In this document: positions 6,201 through 8,518 of the stretch, piece by piece
Position numbering within the stretch: position 1 is the first letter of the stretch
Layout: each line of letters starts with the position of its first letter
NCBI GenBank assembly: GCA_026000945.1
Contig: BNZI01000025.1
Span: 1 to 8,518, forward strand
Source of the DNA: Clostridia bacterium
GTDB taxonomy: Bacteria > Bacillota > Clostridia > Lachnospirales > Lachnospiraceae
Length of the DNA: 8,518 bases
Direction: 5' to 3'
Notes under the pieces: model-generated
The model's database searches: none
Seen by the model: only the letters and a program-made list of their open reading frames with translations
Told to the model about the DNA's origin: nothing
Program-made: the position numbers and the translations under genes

Positions 6201-6414
6201 TATATCTAGGAATAATATCCTTAATAGCCCGAGTGAGAACATGTCCGATATGCGGTTTTCCATTTGCCGTAGGAGGACCGTCATAAAACATATAAAGCGG
6301 CTGCCCTTGGCGTTTTTCAATGCTTTTTTCAAAAATATGATGCTGATTCCAAAAAGCCCTCACTTCCTGTTCACGCTCTTCAAAATTCATATCAGCAGAC
6401 ACTTTTTTATACAT
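3295..6414 (-). CDS. ileS: Isoleucyl-tRNA synthetase, type 2 (eukaryal-like)
   Basis: This cytoplasmic class I synthetase charges tRNA-Ile with isoleucine. At 1039 residues it has the length of the type 2 (eukaryal-like) form, not the roughly 930-residue type 1 form. The HIGH signature is at 55-58 within PTANGKPHIGHV, and KMSKS is at 589-593. The CP1 editing domain lies between about 200 and 390, with TTTPWTLPSN (224-233) and GTGIVHIAPAFGADD (312-326). Cysteine pairs at 182/185, 388/391, 460/462 and 499/502 are probable zinc sites. The anticodon-binding and C-terminal domains follow from about 650. The start codon directly follows the recX stop (TAG then ATG), with GGGGAG 8 bases upstream inside recX. 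There is no room for a T-box leader here, so any tRNA-dependent control would sit at the operon promoter outside the window. The catalytic motifs are canonical. Type 2 enzymes as a family are less sensitive to mupirocin. Confidence 0.97.
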   Translation of the reverse strand: MYKKVSADMNFEEREQEVRAFWNQHHIFEKSIEKRQGQPLYMFYDGPPTANGKPHIGHVLTRAIKDIIPRYRTMKGYQVPRKAGWDTHGLPVELEVEKALGLEGKEHIERYGLESFIEKCKESVWRYKGMWEGFSDTVGFWADMENPYITYQNDFIESEWWALKQIWEKGLLYKGFKIVPYCPRCETPLSSHEVAQGYKEVKERSAFVKFTVKGEENTFFLVWTTTPWTLPSNVALCVNPKEPYVKVKYHEEFYYIAEALVEKVLEDEGEILTRFIGKDLEYKEYEPLYTFVSVQEKAHYVTCDEYVTLSDGTGIVHIAPAFGADDAKVGKNYQLPFVQLVNSKGEMEKETDWAGVFCKEADPAILKNLKERGLLFSAPVLEHSYPHCWRCDTPLLYYARNSWFIKMTEVKEDLLRNNQKIHWFPENIGKGRFADWLENVQDWAISRDRYWGTPLNIWECECGHQQAIGSRQELKEKAQNYPEDLDLHKPFVDRVLITCPKCQKQMKRVPEVIDGWFDSGAMPFAQYHYPFENQELFKQNFPANFISEAVDQTRGWFYSLLAVSTLLFNENPYRNVLVLGHVQDEQGQKMSKSKGNAVDPFEALKTYGADAIRWYFYSNSALWLPNRFSAKAVIEGQRKFMSTVWNTYSFYVLYANIDQFSSKDYTLDKSQLGVMDKWLLSKLNTLIQRVDQALEEYKIPEAARLLQSFVDDLSKWYIRRGRERFWAKGMERDKIHAYLALYETLLTLSKLSAPFTPFMAESMYQNLVREENSQAELSVHLCDYPQVKEDFIDPDLEEKMEKIMKIVSLGRAARNTAAIKNRQPLAKMWLQSDLDLTLDDLQIIRDELNVKEIEKAQDISSFIDYSFKPQLRTVGPKYGKVLKNIQEALKEIDGVEAFHTLEVKGEIHLSNILEETDIVLTKEDLLIESKQKDGLTSESDGGITVVLDTKLNKALIDEGFVREIVSKIQTMRKEAGFEVMDHIVVAYQGNEKIKEIFQQYSEDIEKEVLAVRSQEGLVKDYQKIWDINGEEVKLSVGKN

Positions 6415-7026
6415 CTACTCTTCTCCCCTTTCCACTTCTTCTAATACCCTAAAAATTTCTTCTGAGGAATAGCCCTTACGTGCAAAAAATTGATAAACTT
6501 TATATTTTTCTTTCCTATCCTGTAAGGAAACATTCCGAAATTTACTTTCTATATATTTTTTTATTTGCTCTGCTTCATCTATGTTTTGTTCCTCCAGAAG
6601 AGACGAAAATATTTCTTTTTCTATACCTTTATTTCTCAACTGAATTTGTAATTTAAGTTTACTCATTTTGGAGCTTTTTTGTTCGATATAATGCTGGGCA
6701 TAACGTAAATCATCCACATAACCTCTTTGCTTCATTTCCATCAAAAGTTTTTGGATAACTTGTTCAGGGTAAAATGCGGATAACAATTTATTTCTTAACT
6801 CTTTTTCTGTGTAGTCTTGTTTGGCTAATAAAGTAATAACTTTTACTTTTGCTTTTTTTTCCAATAATTCAGAAACAATTTCTTGGTAATCTAGGTCTGA
6901 AAGCTCTTGATTTTCTTCTAAATGAAATCTTTTTTTCTCTTTACCATTGACACAAAAGATTTGTCCACTGTCTAAAAAAATTTTATACTGATTTTTTTTG
7001 ATTTGCTCTACTTTTTCAATCCACAT
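6415..7026 (-). CDS. recX: Regulatory protein RecX
   Basis: This 203-residue, lysine- and glutamate-rich cytoplasmic protein has the RecX three-helix repeats. The recognisable core LLAKQDYTEKELRNKLLSAFYPEQVIQKLL at about 67-96 is followed by MKQRGYVDDLRYAQHYI. A third repeat near the C terminus reads FFARKGYSSEEIFRVLEE. RecX binds RecA filaments and usually restrains recombinase and coprotease activity. The length is normal for Gram-positive RecX, with an extra N-terminal beta-rich part (about 1-50). The ATG at 7026 lies 4 bp after the nadK stop. Its ribosome binding site is weak (GGAT about 10 bases upstream), which suggests translation coupled to nadK. recA itself is not in the window. Confidence 0.93.
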   Translation of the reverse strand: MWIEKVEQIKKNQYKIFLDSGQIFCVNGKEKKRFHLEENQELSDLDYQEIVSELLEKKAKVKVITLLAKQDYTEKELRNKLLSAFYPEQVIQKLLMEMKQRGYVDDLRYAQHYIEQKSSKMSKLKLQIQLRNKGIEKEIFSSLLEEQNIDEAEQIKKYIESKFRNVSLQDRKEKYKVYQFFARKGYSSEEIFRVLEEVERGEE

Positions 7027-7030
7027 CTTA

Positions 7031-7867
7031 TCATCGATCCAACATTTTTTTACTTAAGGTCTGAAGCAAACTTAAATCATGAAGCTTGATGGTTTTTACC
7101 ATTTTATGCGCGCGTGAAATCGTTAAACAATCCCCTGCCCGTAAATTCACGGCATCATCTCCGTCAAAAATTACATTTTGCGCATCATCCTTTTCTTTTT
7201 CTCCTACCCGCAAACTTAAAGTATCATCTGCATTTAAGACAATACTGCTCCGAGCATGCAAAGCATGTGCGCAAATAGGAGTAAGAACCATCAGTAAAGA
7301 TTCCGGTAACAAAATCGGACCTCCCGCTGATAAGTTATAAGCAGTCGAACCCGTAGGTGTAGCACAAATCATTCCATCTGCTACATAATGATGTAAAAAT
7401 TCATTATTGACATATACGGAAAAACGAATGATTTTTGCCGAACCATCTCGACTAAGTACAATATCATTCAACGCAATATCTTCTTGAATGACTTTCTCAT
7501 CTCTCCAGATTTTTCCTTGTAACATCATACGACTCTCCAGATTGTACTGACCTTGCATCAGAGCATCTAAAGAAGAAAACAATTCATCTTTCCCCACCTC
7601 TGCTAAATATCCCAAAGTACCAAAGTTAATCCCTAAAAGAGGAATATCCAAAGAAACTATATCTCTAGCCGCTTGAATGAGTGTACCATCCCCGCCTAAA
7701 GTTAAAATTCCCTCTACTGTTTTTGGAACTATTTCCGGAGATAACTTTCTTCGTCCCTCATTCCAATCACATTTCTTTCCCTTTTTCCTTATGTAGGACA
7801 GAATTTGTTCAGATATTGCAAAGTTTTCATCCTTGCTTCGGTTCGTTACTAAATAAAAATGATCCAT
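7031..7867 (-). CDS. nadK: NAD kinase
   Basis: This enzyme phosphorylates NAD to NADP in the cytoplasm, the only route to NADP. The 278-residue protein has the family signatures in order: GGDGT at 58-62 (phosphate binding and catalysis), GINFGTLGYLAEV at 79-91, ND at 134-135 within IALNDIVLSR, and ADGMICATPTGSTAYNLSAGGP at 163-184. The length is typical of bacterial NAD kinases. The gene starts 3 bp after the tlyA stop; the Shine-Dalgarno match is modest (AGGGATTGG inside the end of tlyA), which fits coupled translation. tlyA-nadK is a familiar adjacent pair in Clostridia and Bacilli, where argR and recN often follow; here recX and ileS follow. Confidence 0.96.
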   Translation of the reverse strand: MDHFYLVTNRSKDENFAISEQILSYIRKKGKKCDWNEGRRKLSPEIVPKTVEGILTLGGDGTLIQAARDIVSLDIPLLGINFGTLGYLAEVGKDELFSSLDALMQGQYNLESRMMLQGKIWRDEKVIQEDIALNDIVLSRDGSAKIIRFSVYVNNEFLHHYVADGMICATPTGSTAYNLSAGGPILLPESLLMVLTPICAHALHARSSIVLNADDTLSLRVGEKEKDDAQNVIFDGDDAVNLRAGDCLTISRAHKMVKTIKLHDLSLLQTLSKKMLDR

Positions 7868-7870
7868 CGT

Positions 7871-8518
7871 TTATTCCAATCCCTGATGTGCTTTTTCAAC
7901 AAGTGCTTTTACTGCTACTAATGGGTATTGTGTTTGAGCAAAAAGACCCAAATGCAGTAGATATTCAATATTTCCCTCTGGACCTTTAATTGGTGAATAG
8001 TCTACATCCAAAACTACATAACCTTCTTGCTGCACAAAATCTAAAATTTCTACGATTACCTCTTCATGTACCTTTTTCTCTCTCACCACCCCTTTTTTAC
8101 CTACTTTTTCTTTTCCTGCTTCAAACTGAGGTTTAATCAGACAGACCAACTGCAAATTTTGATTTTTCTGGCAATATGCTTTCACTGCTGCCGATACCAA
8201 TACTTTTTTTAACGAGATAAAAGAAACATCCACTGTAATAAAATGAATTTCCTCCTGAATGACTTCCGGATCAAAATAACGTATGTTACAGCGTTCCATA
8301 CACTCTACTCGCTCATCTTGCCGCAATTTCCATGCCAATTGTCCATGCCCAACATCCAAAGCATAAACTTTTTTGGCTCCGTTTTGCAGCAAACAATCTG
8401 TAAAACCTCCTGTAGAAGCTCCTATATCTAAGCAAACCTGATTCTTCACCAAAAGATGAAAACTATTAAAGGCTTTTTCCAGCTTTAATCCACCCCGACT
8501 AACATAAGGCAAAACATT
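7871..8518 (-). CDS. tlyA: TlyA-family rRNA 2'-O-methyltransferase (5' end cut by window edge)
   Basis: The frame is open to the right edge and lacks its N terminus: about 215 of a usual 265-275 residues are visible. The missing part would be the S4-type RNA-binding domain. The visible protein starts within the linker (PYVSRGGLKLEKAF), which is the family hallmark, followed by an FtsJ-like Rossmann methyltransferase fold. LDIGASTGGFTDCLLQNGA is the SAM-binding motif I, followed by VYALDVGHGQLAWKL, then ITVDVSFISLKKVL and LIKPQFEAGKEKVGKKGVV with a likely catalytic lysine. TlyA proteins methylate 2'-hydroxyls of rRNA (C1409 of 16S and C1920 of 23S in Mycobacterium) and affect capreomycin sensitivity. 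Older databases call them hemolysin A. An internal TTG at 8512 should not be taken as the start. Confidence 0.94.
   Translation of the reverse strand, partial: NVLPYVSRGGLKLEKAFNSFHLLVKNQVCLDIGASTGGFTDCLLQNGAKKVYALDVGHGQLAWKLRQDERVECMERCNIRYFDPEVIQEEIHFITVDVSFISLKKVLVSAAVKAYCQKNQNLQLVCLIKPQFEAGKEKVGKKGVVREKKVHEEVIVEILDFVQQEGYVVLDVDYSPIKGPEGNIEYLLHLGLFAQTQYPLVAVKALVEKAHQGLE

Noticed and set aside
6415..6440. T-box or other leader for ileS
   Set aside because: The recX coding region runs directly up to the ileS start codon, and no stem-loop leader or terminator is seen there.

Overview
The window looks like chromosomal DNA of a low-GC Gram-positive anaerobe, most likely a member of the Clostridia (possibly Lachnospiraceae-like). 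The reasons are AT-rich DNA, strong GGAGG-type ribosome binding sites, a eukaryal-like (type 2) isoleucyl-tRNA synthetase, a surface protein with choline/glucan-binding-type wall repeats, and strong rho-independent terminators. The taxonomic call is an inference from gene content; no marker settles the genus.

Layout. 237-665 (+) encodes a small, mainly helical protein of unknown function. It converges on a secreted wall-repeat protein (931-2379, -), and the two share a bidirectional terminator at 746-785. Next comes a noncoding stretch of about 900 bp (2380-3294). It holds the presumed leader and control region of the wall-repeat gene (inverted repeats, a tandem 19-bp direct repeat, a very AT-rich block), then a strong terminator at 2917-2958, then a tandem array of about 112-bp structured repeats ending 4 bp from the ileS stop codon. 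From 3295 to the right edge is a compact minus-strand operon, transcribed tlyA (5' end outside the window) -> nadK -> recX -> ileS, with gaps of 3, 4 and 0 bp. It joins ribosomal RNA methylation, NADP synthesis, control of recombination and tRNA-Ile charging.

The most interesting material is not protein-coding. A repeat family of about 112 bp is present three times in tandem after ileS (2977-3290) and once after the wall-repeat gene (804-921). Each unit is built of nested inverted repeats. Between copies many stem positions differ on both arms together, so pairing is kept, as expected if the folded RNA or single-stranded DNA form matters. At both loci the units lie between a minus-strand stop codon and that gene's rho-independent terminator, in the same orientation, so they would form part of the mRNA 3' untranslated region. 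The middle module exists in two sequence versions that appear to keep the same pairing plan. I do not recognise this family; whether it is known needs a database search that I could not run.
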